64,000 nt of DNA from Vreelandella neptunia (GTDB taxonomy: Bacteria; Pseudomonadota; Gammaproteobacteria; Pseudomonadales; Halomonadaceae). Position numbers and translations under genes: made by a program. The stretch spans positions 3,162,001 through 3,226,000 of the forward strand of contig NZ_CP140255.1 of assembly GCF_034479615.1 (NCBI RefSeq), written 5' to 3'. Shown here piece after piece: positions 44,989-54,860 of this stretch. How positions within the stretch are numbered: the first letter of the stretch is position 1; the number at the start of each line of letters is the position of its first letter. The notes beneath the pieces were generated by a model. That model ran no database searches, was not told where the DNA came from, and was given only the letters and a program-made list of their open reading frames with translations.

Positions 44989-46191
44989 ATGGACGAGACA
45001 CGACCCGTCAAAATTAAAGTTCGCGGATTAAGTAAAGTCTTTGGTAAGCACCCCCAAAAAGCCATTGAGCTACGTAATCAGGGAATGAAGCGCCCCGAAA
45101 TTCTGGAGAAATCCGGCCAGACGCTAGGGCTATCCAATATTTCATTTGATGTCTATGAAGGCGAGCTGCTCGTCATCATGGGACTTTCGGGGTCAGGCAA
45201 ATCGACCTTGATCCGCTGTCTTAACCGTCTGATTGAGACCACCGAAGGTGAAATCATTATCGACGGCGAAAACATCCCGACGCTGAAAGAGAAAGCGTTG
45301 CTGGAGTGCCGCCGCCGCCACTTCTCTATGGTATTTCAAAATTTCGCGCTATTTCCCCACCGCACTGTGCAGCAAAATGCCGAGTTCGGTTTGGAAATTC
45401 GCGGCGTAGAGAAATCAGAGCGGCACCAAATTGCTCATACTGCATTGAAGCAAGTGGGCCTGGAGGGCTGGGAAGACGCCTACCCGAATCAGCTTTCAGG
45501 CGGTATGCAGCAGCGCGTTGGCCTAGCCCGCGCACTGGCAAACGATGCCACCGTGCTGTTAATGGATGAAGCCTTCTCAGCGCTTGACCCGCTAATTCGT
45601 AAAGACATGCAGCAAGAGCTTTTGCAGCTGCAATCCAAAATGCAAAAGACCACGGTCTTCATCACCCACGATTTGGATGAGGCGCTCAACATTGGCGACC
45701 GTATCGTGCTGCTAAAAGATGGCGAAGTGGTGCAGATCGGCACGCCGGAAGAGATTCTGACCAAGCCCGCGGATGACTACGTGCGACGCTTTATCGAAGG
45801 CGTTGACCGAGCGCGTATCCTGACCGCAGAGAGCGCCATGCGGCCACTGCGCTCCACCGCGCGAGAAAGCGATGGCCCACGCACAGCACTACACCGCATG
45901 CGCGACCATGCTATCGACTCCATTTATGTGGTTGATCGCGATCGCCGCTTACTCGGGCTACTAGAGGCCGACGCCGCCGGCCGGGCCATTCAAGAGGGTT
46001 CCGATTCGATCATCCCCTACTTAACTCAGGATTTCCGCAAAGTCCCGATGGATGAGCCGCTGCACAATCTGTTCGCCATGTTTAGTGAAAAGAGCTTCCC
46101 TATCGCCGTCATTGATAAGCAGGAACAGTTACTCGGCGTAGTGGTAAAAGGCGCTGTACTCGACGAACTGGCACGAGCAGGAGAGCAATAA
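44989..46191 (+). CDS. proV: glycine betaine/proline ABC transporter ATP-binding protein
   Basis: A 400-residue ATPase of the ProV/OpuAA family. Walker A MGLSGSGKS is at 64-72, followed by the signature LSGGMQQR and Walker B LLMDEAFSALD. The C-terminal third holds a pair of CBS domains (about 285-400) that sense ionic strength in this family. It energises compatible-solute uptake. Its stop shares one base with the proW start. Confidence 0.94.
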   Translation: MDETRPVKIKVRGLSKVFGKHPQKAIELRNQGMKRPEILEKSGQTLGLSNISFDVYEGELLVIMGLSGSGKSTLIRCLNRLIETTEGEIIIDGENIPTLKEKALLECRRRHFSMVFQNFALFPHRTVQQNAEFGLEIRGVEKSERHQIAHTALKQVGLEGWEDAYPNQLSGGMQQRVGLARALANDATVLLMDEAFSALDPLIRKDMQQELLQLQSKMQKTTVFITHDLDEALNIGDRIVLLKDGEVVQIGTPEEILTKPADDYVRRFIEGVDRARILTAESAMRPLRSTARESDGPRTALHRMRDHAIDSIYVVDRDRRLLGLLEADAAGRAIQEGSDSIIPYLTQDFRKVPMDEPLHNLFAMFSEKSFPIAVIDKQEQLLGVVVKGAVLDELARAGEQ

Positions 46192-47021
46192 TGGATATCC
46201 CACGCATTCCACTAGGCGATTGGATTGAAGGCGGCCTGACTTGGTTGACCAGCGAATACTCTATGGTTACCCGGGGCATCTCTCGTTTTACTCAAACCGG
46301 CATCGATGTTTTAAACGACGGTTTGATGTGGCTGCCCGAGTGGGCGCTACTCGCATTGATCGCGCTGCTCTGCTGGAAGCTGGCGGGCCCTCGTCTAGCA
46401 ATCGGCGCCGTCGCCGGTTTGGCTCTGATCTGGAACCTGGGCCTCTGGAACCCGATGATTGAGACGCTCACGCTGGTAGTGTTCGCTACCATGGTGGCCG
46501 TGGTCATCGCACTACCTGTAGGCATTGCGGCGGCGCTCTCCAATCGGCTTTACAGGGTCATTATGCCGATTCTGGACTTTATGCAGACCATGCCAGCGTT
46601 CGTTTATTTGATTCCAGCTATTCCATTCTTCGGGATTGGTTCGGTGTCGGCGATTTTTGCCACGGTGATTTTCTCAATGCCCCCGGCTATTCGCTTTACT
46701 ACGCTGGGCATTCGCCAAGTACCGGTGGAGTTGATTGAGGCCGCCGACGCCTACGGTGCCACCCGTGGCCAAAAGCTATTCAAAGTACAGCTACCGCTGT
46801 CACTGCCCACGGTCATGGCAGGTATCAACCAGACCATTATGCTAGCTCTCTCCATGGTGGTTATTGCCGCCATGATTGGTGCGGATGGTCTAGGCAGCGA
46901 AGTATGGCGCGCTATTCAGCGCTTGCGCCCTGGCGATGGCTTTGAAGCGGGTATCGCGGTGGTCATCCTGGCCATGCTGCTTGACCGCCTGACCCAATCG
47001 CTTAGAAAAACACGTCAGTAG
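46191..47021 (+). CDS. proW: glycine betaine/proline ABC transporter permease
   Basis: A 276-residue permease with about six or seven membrane segments. The EAA-type loop EAADAYGATRGQKLFKVQLP contacts the ATPase. It is translationally coupled to proV. There is no long N-terminal extension of the E. coli ProW kind. Confidence 0.93.
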   Translation: MDIPRIPLGDWIEGGLTWLTSEYSMVTRGISRFTQTGIDVLNDGLMWLPEWALLALIALLCWKLAGPRLAIGAVAGLALIWNLGLWNPMIETLTLVVFATMVAVVIALPVGIAAALSNRLYRVIMPILDFMQTMPAFVYLIPAIPFFGIGSVSAIFATVIFSMPPAIRFTTLGIRQVPVELIEAADAYGATRGQKLFKVQLPLSLPTVMAGINQTIMLALSMVVIAAMIGADGLGSEVWRAIQRLRPGDGFEAGIAVVILAMLLDRLTQSLRKTRQ

Positions 47022-47187
47022 GGAAAACGCGCAAATAGAGTTAAACCCTAAAGCAAAACAGCAGGAGCGGCAGCGTTGAGTCATTTGCTTGCTAAGTCGC
47101 TCTTTGCTCACCATGCTGTATTCTGCAGCAGCTGTGTTTGTTGATGATTGTGTACGTTTATAAATTTATACCCAAGGGAGAAAGTGA

Positions 47188-48063
47188 ATGAAACATCGCA
47201 CATTGAACCTTCGTATCCGTCTTGCTTCACTGGCACTGCTAGCAGGTGCAGGCGTTGCCGTCAGCAGCGCAGCCCAGGCCGAAGAAGAGAAAGGCACGGT
47301 TAACTTGGCCTACGTGGAGTGGTCTTCCGAAGTCGCTTCTACTAACGTCATTGCCGCGGTACTTGAGCAAGCAGGCTATGAGGTTGATTTAACGTCACTC
47401 TCAGCGGCGGCCATGTTCCAAGCCCTCTCCACTGGCGATGCGGACGCCATCGTTGCCGCTTGGCTGCCGACCACTCACGCCGATTACATGGAGCGCCTGG
47501 GTGATAGCATTGAAGACCTCGGCCCCAATCTGGACGGCACCAAGCTGGGCCTTGTGGTTCCAGAGTATACTGACGTCGACTCGATTGCTGACCTTAACGA
47601 TAACGCCGACAGCTTTAATGGCGAGATCATCGGTATTGACCCCGGTGCAGGCCTAATGGCGCTCTCCGAAGAGGTTGTGGATACCTATGACCTTGAGCTG
47701 GATCTGCGTAGCGGCAGCGGTGCTACCATGACGGCAGCCCTAGCCAGCGCAATTAATAACGAAGAAGACGTTGTTGTTACCGGCTGGACGCCCCACTGGA
47801 TGTTTGCCCGTTTCGATCTCAAATACCTAGAAGACCCTGAGAACGTCTATGGCGGTGCAGAGCAGATCCACACTGCGGTTCGCCAAGGCCTGGAAGACGA
47901 CATGCCAGAAGCCTATGCCATTCTCGACGCTTTCGAGTGGACGCCTGAGCAGATGGGCGAGGTCATGCTGATGAACCAGGAAGATGGCAGTGACCCCTAT
48001 GAGAATGCGAAGCAGTGGGTTGAAGATAACCAGGACGTGGTCGCAGAGTGGCTTGATAGCTAA
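47188..48063 (+). CDS. proX: glycine betaine ABC transporter substrate-binding protein
   Basis: A 291-residue periplasmic binding protein (OpuAC type) with signal peptide (cleavage near SAAQA). The segments NLAYVEWSSEVASTNVI and VVTGWTPHWMFARF carry the aromatic residues that cage quaternary amines. A 166-base gap after proW could hold a separate promoter. A strong hairpin follows the gene. Confidence 0.93.
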   Translation: MKHRTLNLRIRLASLALLAGAGVAVSSAAQAEEEKGTVNLAYVEWSSEVASTNVIAAVLEQAGYEVDLTSLSAAAMFQALSTGDADAIVAAWLPTTHADYMERLGDSIEDLGPNLDGTKLGLVVPEYTDVDSIADLNDNADSFNGEIIGIDPGAGLMALSEEVVDTYDLELDLRSGSGATMTAALASAINNEEDVVVTGWTPHWMFARFDLKYLEDPENVYGGAEQIHTAVRQGLEDDMPEAYAILDAFEWTPEQMGEVMLMNQEDGSDPYENAKQWVEDNQDVVAEWLDS

Positions 48064-48103
48064 TGCCATTTTGATTAGGTAAATTGTATTTGTTAGTGAT
48101 GGT

Positions 48104-48133
48104 TGGGCTGGGGCTTTCGTAAGCCCCAGCCCA
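48104..48133 (+). terminator. strong hairpin after proX
   Basis: TGGGCTGGGGCTT and AAGCCCCAGCCCA form a perfect 13-bp stem around TCGT. No T-run follows directly, so it may be a weak terminator or an mRNA-stabilising structure that separates proVWX from the downstream genes. Confidence 0.65.
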
Positions 48134-48218
48134 GCCGTTTAAGTTTGTACAACCTATTGTTATGAGCACACTACTATAAGCAGTTCGATAGTGTGACAGG
48201 TCATTTCGGGAGCTTGGC

Positions 48219-48641
48219 ATGTTTAATAACATTATGGTGCCGGTAGACCTTGCCCACCTTGAAACACTGGAACCCGCGTTAAGCGTTGTAGCCGACCTTG
48301 CCAAACAATATGACGCCCATATCACCTATGTCAGCGTCACGGCCAATACACCCACAAGCGTCGCCCGCACTCCCCAGGAGTATGAGCAAAAGCTCGAGGC
48401 TTTTGCGCAAGAGCGACATAAGGTTCATGGTCAACCGGTAAGTAGCAAGGTATACAGCTCAACAGACCCTATGGCGAATATCGACACACTACTTGAGAAA
48501 GCTATTGACGAAGTAGGGGCTGACTTAGTAATGATGGCAACTCATCTGCCGCGGCATTTGGATATTGTCATGCCTTCGCATGGTGGCAAAGTAGCAACTC
48601 ACACTAACGCCTCTGTCTTCTTAATTCGTCTGGCTCAATAA
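48219..48641 (+). CDS. universal stress protein
   Basis: A 140-residue UspA-family protein. The N-terminus MFNNIMVPVDLAH and the C-terminal DLVMMATH and hydrophobic strand are typical. The G-rich ATP-binding loop is GGKVATHTNASVFLIR, a degenerate form. Paired with the BCCT carrier downstream, similar to the TeaD-type proteins known to regulate Halomonas ectoine carriers; that functional link is inference. Confidence 0.85.
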   Translation: MFNNIMVPVDLAHLETLEPALSVVADLAKQYDAHITYVSVTANTPTSVARTPQEYEQKLEAFAQERHKVHGQPVSSKVYSSTDPMANIDTLLEKAIDEVGADLVMMATHLPRHLDIVMPSHGGKVATHTNASVFLIRLAQ

Positions 48642-48681
48642 AACCGCCTTTCGTTTTTAAAATAATTAAGGGAGTAAACTT

Positions 48682-50319
48682 ATGGACAAAACACCGAAAA
48701 ATGAGCCTGATGAGCCGGTCTCTGAGGGTATACCCGCCCCAGATGGCCCGGCTAACCTGATCGATACCGATTATGTTATCGGCCAAGATAATATCACCAC
48801 GAATGCTATGGGCCTCAATCTTGACCTACACGGCAAGGTATTTAGCATTTCTGCAATCATTGTGCTGCTGTTTGTGGTGCTAACTCTAGCGCTGCAAGAC
48901 ACGATTGCGCCTATTTATGATGCTATTTTTGGTTTTTTGACCGGCAATCTAGCGTGGTTCTTTATTTTAGCGGCGAATATATTCGTCATCTTGTGTATTG
49001 GTCTGATCTTCTCTCCGCTAGGTAAAATCCGCATTGGTGGCGCTGATGCCAAGCCTGATTTTACCTATATGGGTTGGTTTTCAATGCTGTTTGCCGCGGG
49101 CATGGGGATTGGCCTGATGTTCTTCGGCGTTAACGAACCGCTGACGCACTTTGGCTCTTCATTTGACGGTGGCAGTTGGGCGCCGCTAGCGGGTGCGGAA
49201 GGTAATGCTGCCGCTGCTGAAGCGTTAGCTATGGCCGCAACCATCTTCCACTGGGGCCTGCACCCCTGGGCGATTTACGCTGTGGTCGCGCTTTCGCTGG
49301 CGCTGTTCTCTTTCAATAAGGGCCTACCGCTATCCATGCGTTCTGTGTTCTACCCCCTTTTGGGTGAGCGCGTATGGGGCTGGCCAGGCCACGTAATTGA
49401 TATTTTGGCAGTGTTTGCCACTTTATTTGGTTTGGCTACGTCCCTTGGTTTAGGGGCAACCCAAGCAGCAGCAGGCCTCACTTACCTGTTTGGTGCGCCA
49501 GAAAGTGATATCACCATGATCCTATTGATCATCGGTATTACGATGATCGCCATCGGCTCAATCGTGGCAGGCGTTGATAAGGGCGTACAGCTGCTCTCCA
49601 AAATCAATATTATTCTTGCGGCAATGCTACTTTTCTTTGTAATTGCGGTTGGCCCTACCCTGATGATTGCCACGGGCTTCTTTGAAAACCTTTGGAACTA
49701 TGCGGTTCATCTGCCTGCCTTATCGAATCCTTTTGGTCGTGAAGACGCTAACTTCAGCCAGGGCTGGACAGCCTTCTACTGGGCTTGGTGGATCTCCTGG
49801 TCTCCGTATGTTGGTATGTTTATCGCGCGGGTATCCCGCGGCCGTACAGTGCGTGAATTCCTGGTCTCGGTGATGCTGGTGCCGTCCACGGTATCAGTAC
49901 TATGGATGACCACGTTTGGTGGCACGGCCATTGATCAGTACGTCAGCCAAGGCATTGAGGCCGTTCGCGATGCAGGTGTTGATCTGCAGCTATTCATAAT
50001 GCTCGAGCAGCTACCGTTATCGCAAATCACCTCATTCGTAGCCATTGTGCTAGTCATCGTGTTCTTCGTGACGTCGTCTGACTCTGGTTCACTGGTGATT
50101 GATTCCATCACCGCTGGCGGTAAGGTCGATGCGCCGACGCCACAGCGCGTTTTCTGGGCGATCATCGAAGGCGCGATTGCCATTGCGCTACTGCTAGGCG
50201 GTGGTCTGACAGCGCTGCAAACCATGGCAGTTTCTACCGGCTTCCCGTTCACCATCATTCTGCTAGTGGCCTGCTATGCCATTATCAAGGGGTTGATGAG
50301 CGAACCTAAAGCTGTCTAG
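48682..50319 (+). CDS. BCCT family betaine/choline/carnitine carrier
   Basis: A 545-residue sodium-coupled carrier with 12 membrane segments. The family motif is MGWFSMLFAAGMGIGLMF (first part) and FYWAWWISWSPYVGMFIARVSRGRTVREF is the conserved betaine-binding segment, given here in pieces: WAWWISWSPYVGMF and RGRTVREF. The long acidic N-terminus (about 50 residues before the first segment) may sense osmotic stress. It imports compatible solutes. It lies 40 bases after the stress protein. Confidence 0.92.
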   Translation: MDKTPKNEPDEPVSEGIPAPDGPANLIDTDYVIGQDNITTNAMGLNLDLHGKVFSISAIIVLLFVVLTLALQDTIAPIYDAIFGFLTGNLAWFFILAANIFVILCIGLIFSPLGKIRIGGADAKPDFTYMGWFSMLFAAGMGIGLMFFGVNEPLTHFGSSFDGGSWAPLAGAEGNAAAAEALAMAATIFHWGLHPWAIYAVVALSLALFSFNKGLPLSMRSVFYPLLGERVWGWPGHVIDILAVFATLFGLATSLGLGATQAAAGLTYLFGAPESDITMILLIIGITMIAIGSIVAGVDKGVQLLSKINIILAAMLLFFVIAVGPTLMIATGFFENLWNYAVHLPALSNPFGREDANFSQGWTAFYWAWWISWSPYVGMFIARVSRGRTVREFLVSVMLVPSTVSVLWMTTFGGTAIDQYVSQGIEAVRDAGVDLQLFIMLEQLPLSQITSFVAIVLVIVFFVTSSDSGSLVIDSITAGGKVDAPTPQRVFWAIIEGAIAIALLLGGGLTALQTMAVSTGFPFTIILLVACYAIIKGLMSEPKAV

Positions 50320-50395
50320 CGCTGCTTTGAACCGACCACGGTTTTAAACCAACCCTAAGTTTAAAGCTTGCTGGTACTGTTCAAATGTAGCTAGT

Positions 50396-50426
50396 AAACG
50401 GGCAACCCAATGGGTTGCCCGTTTTT
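50396..50426. terminator. bidirectional terminator between BCCT gene and exonuclease gene
   Basis: AACGGGCAACCC and GGGTTGCCCGTT form a perfect 12-bp stem with a 3-base loop, followed by TTTTT on the plus strand. It lies between convergent genes. Confidence 0.85.
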
Positions 50427-50449
50427 GTTGGTATGATGACAGCTAAGCA

Positions 50450-51175
50450 TCAACACCAAATATCTTTCAATGGCGTTTCAGGTCGATAATGGGTCGCTAT
50501 TTGCGCCTGCAATAGCTCTGCGGTGGCCAACGCATCCACCAGGGCATGATGTCCTTGATAAGGGGGCAAGCCATAGCGCTCACGACTCGCATGCATGCGG
50601 ATGGAAACCGGTGGGCGGCCAAGCCAGCGGCGGAACCGCGCCCATAGGGTTTGGCGGTGCATCCGCGCTTCCAGCGACATGGTATCAATCATCGGAAACA
50701 GCACCCCTTCCCCACGTCGGGCTTTGACAGCTGCATTCAAAAAGGGGCGTTCAATATTGCGAAAATGAACCACCACTAGGCGACCTGCTAGCTGGGCCAG
50801 GAGTTCGTCCAGTATCACATCTAAGTCCGGCGCCTGGGCAATCTCCGAGTGGGTAATGTGATGGTAGGTAATTGAGGCTTCTGCGAGCGGCCGCGAAGGG
50901 TTCACGACCCAATAGCGCCGCTCTGCCAATTTGATACGATTTAACGTGAAGGGCACGAGGCCAATACTGACAATCGCATGTCGCCTCTCATCCAGTCCTG
51001 TGGTTTCCATATCCAGCGCCACCATAGGCACTTCAGAAATGGGCGTTTCAGGATCAGGCAACGACGCACCAAAAAATTGCTGAAGGGCAGGATTTTTCGC
51101 TTGTTGCGCCCGTTGGGCCATATAGCCCTTCCAATCGGCCTGTACGATTTTTTGGCGTGGGCGTATATTGAGCAT
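50450..51175 (-). CDS. 3'-5' exonuclease (DnaQ/DEDD family)
   Basis: A 241-residue exonuclease of the DEDDh type. ExoI is seen as LDMETTGLDERRHAIVSIG (Asp, Glu), ExoII around VVVHFRNIERPFL and ExoIII as YQGHHALVDALATAELL (His, Asp). Active-site residues appear intact. Its start codon is one base after the DUF294 stop. This pairing with a CBS/DUF294 protein is common in marine bacteria. The biological role is uncertain. Confidence 0.88.
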   Translation of the reverse strand: MLNIRPRQKIVQADWKGYMAQRAQQAKNPALQQFFGASLPDPETPISEVPMVALDMETTGLDERRHAIVSIGLVPFTLNRIKLAERRYWVVNPSRPLAEASITYHHITHSEIAQAPDLDVILDELLAQLAGRLVVVHFRNIERPFLNAAVKARRGEGVLFPMIDTMSLEARMHRQTLWARFRRWLGRPPVSIRMHASRERYGLPPYQGHHALVDALATAELLQAQIATHYRPETPLKDIWC

Positions 51176-51176
51176 C

Positions 51177-53087
51177 TTAGCGTCCCTGCCGCTGGGCAGG
51201 CATGGGATAGCGGAATTTCAGAAATTTTTGTGCGTTGCTGAGCACCTGGAAGGCATCTTTCAGCGTGTGCCGCTCGCTATCCGCCACGTTTTCAGGCTCG
51301 ATATTGTTATCCGGCAGGCGATCCTCTTGTAGATCAATCATTTGATGGCGAATCCGCGACATACATAAAAACTCAAACGCATAGCTTAGCTTGTCACTCA
51401 TCCCAGTCGCCAACAGCTGGGTCTTGCTGATGTCATTCAGGCGCTGAAAGGAGTTCTGCGCTTTGGAGCCGCAGGCTAAGGCGTGAATACGCACCAAATC
51501 CACCATCGGCGCCGTCCCTCGACGCTTCAAGTTGATAGAGTTGTTGTGCTTGCCATCTTGCTCCATCACAAAAGTACGGAAAAACCCCAGCGGCGGGGTA
51601 CGGTTTAAGGCATTGCGAGCCATGGCGGCTAAAAAAAGCGGTGATTTTGGCGCTGTCTCGGCAATCAAATCTTGCAACGTTTCCACATAGAGGTCTTCGC
51701 CGTAGCAACTATCCAGATCAAAGAAAATCGAGCTATGCAGCAACCGTTCCGGCGTAGGGTTGGCCATCCAATCCTGAAAATACTCCTTCCAAACGCTGAG
51801 GGGCTGACGCCATTGCGTGTTGGTCGCCATCACATCACCCTTGCAGTAGGTGTAGCCGCAGGCATCTAAACCATCGCTAACGATTTTTGCCAGGGCGTAA
51901 AAATAGTCATCATGCTGCTCTGGAATAAACTCATCGGAGAGGATCAGCGCATTATCCTGGTCAGTGACAATGCTCTGCTCATTGCGGGCCATAGAACCAT
52001 TCACCATAAAGCAGTAAGGCACCGGCGGAGGGCCAAGTTCTGCTTCAGCCATTTCCAGCAACCGCCGAGTAAAGCTGCGTCCGATCGTGGAAAGGGCGCT
52101 ACCTACCATTTGCGAGTTAGCCCCCTCTTGCACCATACGCACAAACGCCGCGCTCACATCCGGCGCCAAGCGTGCCAGCCCCTGGGCGCTGGACTGATTG
52201 AAAATATTGCTGACCAGATAGAGGCCACTATGGGTTTCATAGCGAATAATATCGGAGAGATGCACCACGCCCACCGGGCGCTGACGATACAAGACAGGCA
52301 GGTGGTGCACATTACTGCGCAGCATCGTCAGCATGGCCTCATAAACAGAGGCATCCGATTGAATGGTAATTAGCCGCGAGGAAACCACCTCACCGACCGA
52401 GGTTTGCGGTGATAGCCCCTCGGCCACAACGCGGGTACGAAAATCACTGTCGGTTAAAATCCCGCACATCTGCCAAGTTTGACCTTCGCTATCTTTAAAG
52501 CTGTAGCGCGGGTTATCGCTCCCCTCTTTTAATACCAGCAGCGCAGAAGCCTGGGCGTCGCTCATCTGCTGCGCGGCGTGCTGAACGCTGGTAGACGTTT
52601 CCACCATCACCGGGTAACGGGTTATCAGTTTGCGTATCCTTGTGACCATCATGTCGTTGGATTTCTTTTGCTGCTCAGCGGCACTCTCTAGCCGCGGCCG
52701 CTCCAACTCGACAAAATCGGCAAAATGGTCATCCTCCTCGCACAGCCTGAGGAAAACCGCCTTGGGGATAAAATAGATCAGCGTATCTTCAATAGCCTGG
52801 GCAGGAAAACGCACTTTGTGGTTACGCAGCAGGCTGAAATGACCAAAAATATCGCCTTCACCCAGGCGGTTATACAGTTCTCCTTGGCTACGATAAACCT
52901 CCACAGCGCCACTACGGATATAACAGAGATCATTGAGCATCTCGTTGAGCGCTAATATGTTGCTGCCGGTTTTGAAGTAACTCACTTCGACCTGTTCAGC
53001 GATGGCATCAAGAAGATCATCCGATAGCCCATCAAAAGGCGGGAACCGTCCCATATGTTGGCGTATTTCTAACAGTTCGACATCCAT
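51177..53087 (-). CDS. cyclic-nucleotide/CBS/DUF294 nucleotidyltransferase-like protein
   Basis: A 636-residue protein with four parts: cyclic-nucleotide-binding domain (about 1-125), paired CBS domains (about 155-280; IVTRYPVM-type start is MVETSTSVQHAAQQM), a DUF294 nucleotidyltransferase core (about 330-480; GSMARNEQSIVTDQDNALI is the GSxxRxE...DxD motif) and a helical DUF294 C-terminal domain. It is of the GlnD-like putative signal class. It probably modifies a partner protein in response to nucleotides. It lies one base upstream of the exonuclease gene. Confidence 0.88.
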   Translation of the reverse strand: MDVELLEIRQHMGRFPPFDGLSDDLLDAIAEQVEVSYFKTGSNILALNEMLNDLCYIRSGAVEVYRSQGELYNRLGEGDIFGHFSLLRNHKVRFPAQAIEDTLIYFIPKAVFLRLCEEDDHFADFVELERPRLESAAEQQKKSNDMMVTRIRKLITRYPVMVETSTSVQHAAQQMSDAQASALLVLKEGSDNPRYSFKDSEGQTWQMCGILTDSDFRTRVVAEGLSPQTSVGEVVSSRLITIQSDASVYEAMLTMLRSNVHHLPVLYRQRPVGVVHLSDIIRYETHSGLYLVSNIFNQSSAQGLARLAPDVSAAFVRMVQEGANSQMVGSALSTIGRSFTRRLLEMAEAELGPPPVPYCFMVNGSMARNEQSIVTDQDNALILSDEFIPEQHDDYFYALAKIVSDGLDACGYTYCKGDVMATNTQWRQPLSVWKEYFQDWMANPTPERLLHSSIFFDLDSCYGEDLYVETLQDLIAETAPKSPLFLAAMARNALNRTPPLGFFRTFVMEQDGKHNNSINLKRRGTAPMVDLVRIHALACGSKAQNSFQRLNDISKTQLLATGMSDKLSYAFEFLCMSRIRHQMIDLQEDRLPDNNIEPENVADSERHTLKDAFQVLSNAQKFLKFRYPMPAQRQGR

Positions 53088-53216
53088 ACGGACTCCTCGG
53101 GCATACCGGTCAATGGGCTGGAGAATCTACTCACAATACTAAAGTGTGGCGGGAAGGCTAAGTCAGGTAAACCCCACTCAGTATAATAAAACTGCCCATT
53201 GGCGAAACAAGCTGCA

Positions 53217-53249
53217 TAAAAAAGCCCGGTGCAGTTAAGCACCGGGCTT
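53217..53249 (-). terminator. terminator of the DUF4168 gene
   Basis: AAGCCCGGTGC and GCACCGGGCTT form an 11-bp stem with loop AGTTAA. The minus strand has a run of T after it. The minus-strand gene ends 105 bases away. Confidence 0.75.
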
Positions 53250-53354
53250 TGCTGGCCTAAGCCATACTGATAATTACTCTGCTAAATAAAAACTGCTATA
53301 TTAGCGATATAAAAAAATCAGTAAATCGACATCAGTTACTTTCAGCAGTACAGC

Positions 53355-53747
53355 TTACGACTGGTTAGCCATTTCCTGAACACGCTGCATCATTTCAGGG
53401 TCTTGCTGAATGGATTGACCGATAGCGTTGAAAGTATCAACATCTAGCCCGCTGTCTTCGACCACTTCAATCATGCGGTCGTTAGCTTCGGTGCGCACTT
53501 CCTGCTGCGCTGATTCGTCTTCCGCTTCCTGCAGACGCTGGGTATATTCCTGGGAAATAACCGCAATTTCTTGAGAAGCATCAGCAAACTGCTGGAGCTG
53601 GTCGTCAGAAAAATCCTGGGCAGGTGCTTGCTGGGTTGCCATTGGATCTTGTGCAGCGCCTTGTTGCTCTTCCTGCGCGTGGGCGGTAGCAGCCATCAGA
53701 CCGGTCGCGAGCAGGGCAGCGGAGAACAGAGCAGTCATACGTTGCAT
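53355..53747 (-). CDS. DUF4168 domain-containing periplasmic protein
   Basis: A 130-residue exported protein. The signal peptide ends TAHAQ, and a Gln/Glu-rich linker is followed by the DUF4168 helical domain (DFSDDQLQQFADASQEIAVI ... NAIGQSIQQDPEMMQRVQEM). ATG at 53747 is chosen because AGGTTTC precedes it and it gives a proper signal peptide. Function unknown. Confidence 0.82.
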   Translation of the reverse strand: MQRMTALFSAALLATGLMAATAHAQEEQQGAAQDPMATQQAPAQDFSDDQLQQFADASQEIAVISQEYTQRLQEAEDESAQQEVRTEANDRMIEVVEDSGLDVDTFNAIGQSIQQDPEMMQRVQEMANQS

Positions 53748-53891
53748 AGAAGAAACCTCAATATTGCGTTGTGTGTGTGCCTTCTGTGACGCGCCATGTT
53801 CAAGCAGGTTCAACTCTTTATGTAAAAGATGGTAACAAAAAGAACCAAATGTATCCTAAAGATGAGTTTATCACGCCACCACGGAAATAAT

Positions 53892-54830
53892 ATGTCCATA
53901 ATATTCAGTAAGTTACACAAAAACGACTTACCTTCGGCAGGACTTGCCGCCATGCCTGCACTTTTCGTTCTACTTTGGAGCACCGGCTTTATTGGCGCCA
54001 AGTTCGGCCTGCCATATGCAGAACCTTTTACATTTCTGTTTATTCGCTTTGTGTTCACGCTACTGCTACTGATTCCGCTGGTCGTCGTGATGCAAATACC
54101 TTGGCCTTCATCACCCAGGTTATGGACTCATATCGCCATATCAGGCTTTCTAGTTCATGGCGCTTACTTAGGTGGAGTCTTCTATGGCATTTACTTAGGT
54201 ATGCCTGCTGGTTTAGCGGCACTACTGGTGGGGTTGCAGCCACTTCTGACCGCCGCCTTCGCCGGGCCACTATTAGGTGAACAGCTCTCTTGGCGCCAAT
54301 GGGTAGGGCTAGGCCTGGGCCTAATAGGTATCAGTTTAGTGCTCGGCAGTAAGCTTGAACTGGGTGAGTCGCTATTTGATGGCTTCGGAGTTAGCGCTCT
54401 ACTGTGTGTTACCGCTGCGTTAATGGGGATTTCACTGGGCACGCTCTATCAGAAGAGGTATTGCACCAGTATGCCGCTGCTTTCTGGGGCGGTGATTCAG
54501 TACGTGGCAGCAGGCGCTCTGTTGGGCGTTGGCGCCTTGCTTTTTGAGACGCGCCAGGTGGAGTGGAGCAGCACCTTTGTGCTGACGCTGGGTTGGTTGG
54601 TGTTGATTCTCTCAATTGCCGCTATTCTGTTACTCATGGCCTTGATTAAAAAGGGGGAAGCCTCGCGGGTTGCGAGTCTTTTTTATCTTGTGCCACCGGT
54701 CACGGCGCTTCAGGCGTGGTGGCTATTTGACGAACGTCTTCCCCTGCTAGGGCTTGTGGGGATGTTGGTCGCCATCACTGGGGTGGTGATGGTTATTCGG
54801 AAACCCGTCTATAAGGCGACTAAAAGATAA
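53892..54830 (+). CDS. EamA/DMT family transporter
   Basis: A 312-residue membrane protein with ten predicted segments in two EamA repeats. FVLLWSTGFIGAKFGLPYAEPFTFLFIRF is typical of the family start; VFYGIYLGMPAGLAALLVGLQPLLTA follows (given in part). ATG at 53892 is likely; an upstream ATG at 53829 is possible. Such proteins export amino acids or other metabolites. The substrate is unknown. Confidence 0.85.
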   Translation: MSIIFSKLHKNDLPSAGLAAMPALFVLLWSTGFIGAKFGLPYAEPFTFLFIRFVFTLLLLIPLVVVMQIPWPSSPRLWTHIAISGFLVHGAYLGGVFYGIYLGMPAGLAALLVGLQPLLTAAFAGPLLGEQLSWRQWVGLGLGLIGISLVLGSKLELGESLFDGFGVSALLCVTAALMGISLGTLYQKRYCTSMPLLSGAVIQYVAAGALLGVGALLFETRQVEWSSTFVLTLGWLVLILSIAAILLLMALIKKGEASRVASLFYLVPPVTALQAWWLFDERLPLLGLVGMLVAITGVVMVIRKPVYKATKR

Positions 54831-54860
54831 CGATATTTGTAAACCAGGGCTTGGATAAAC

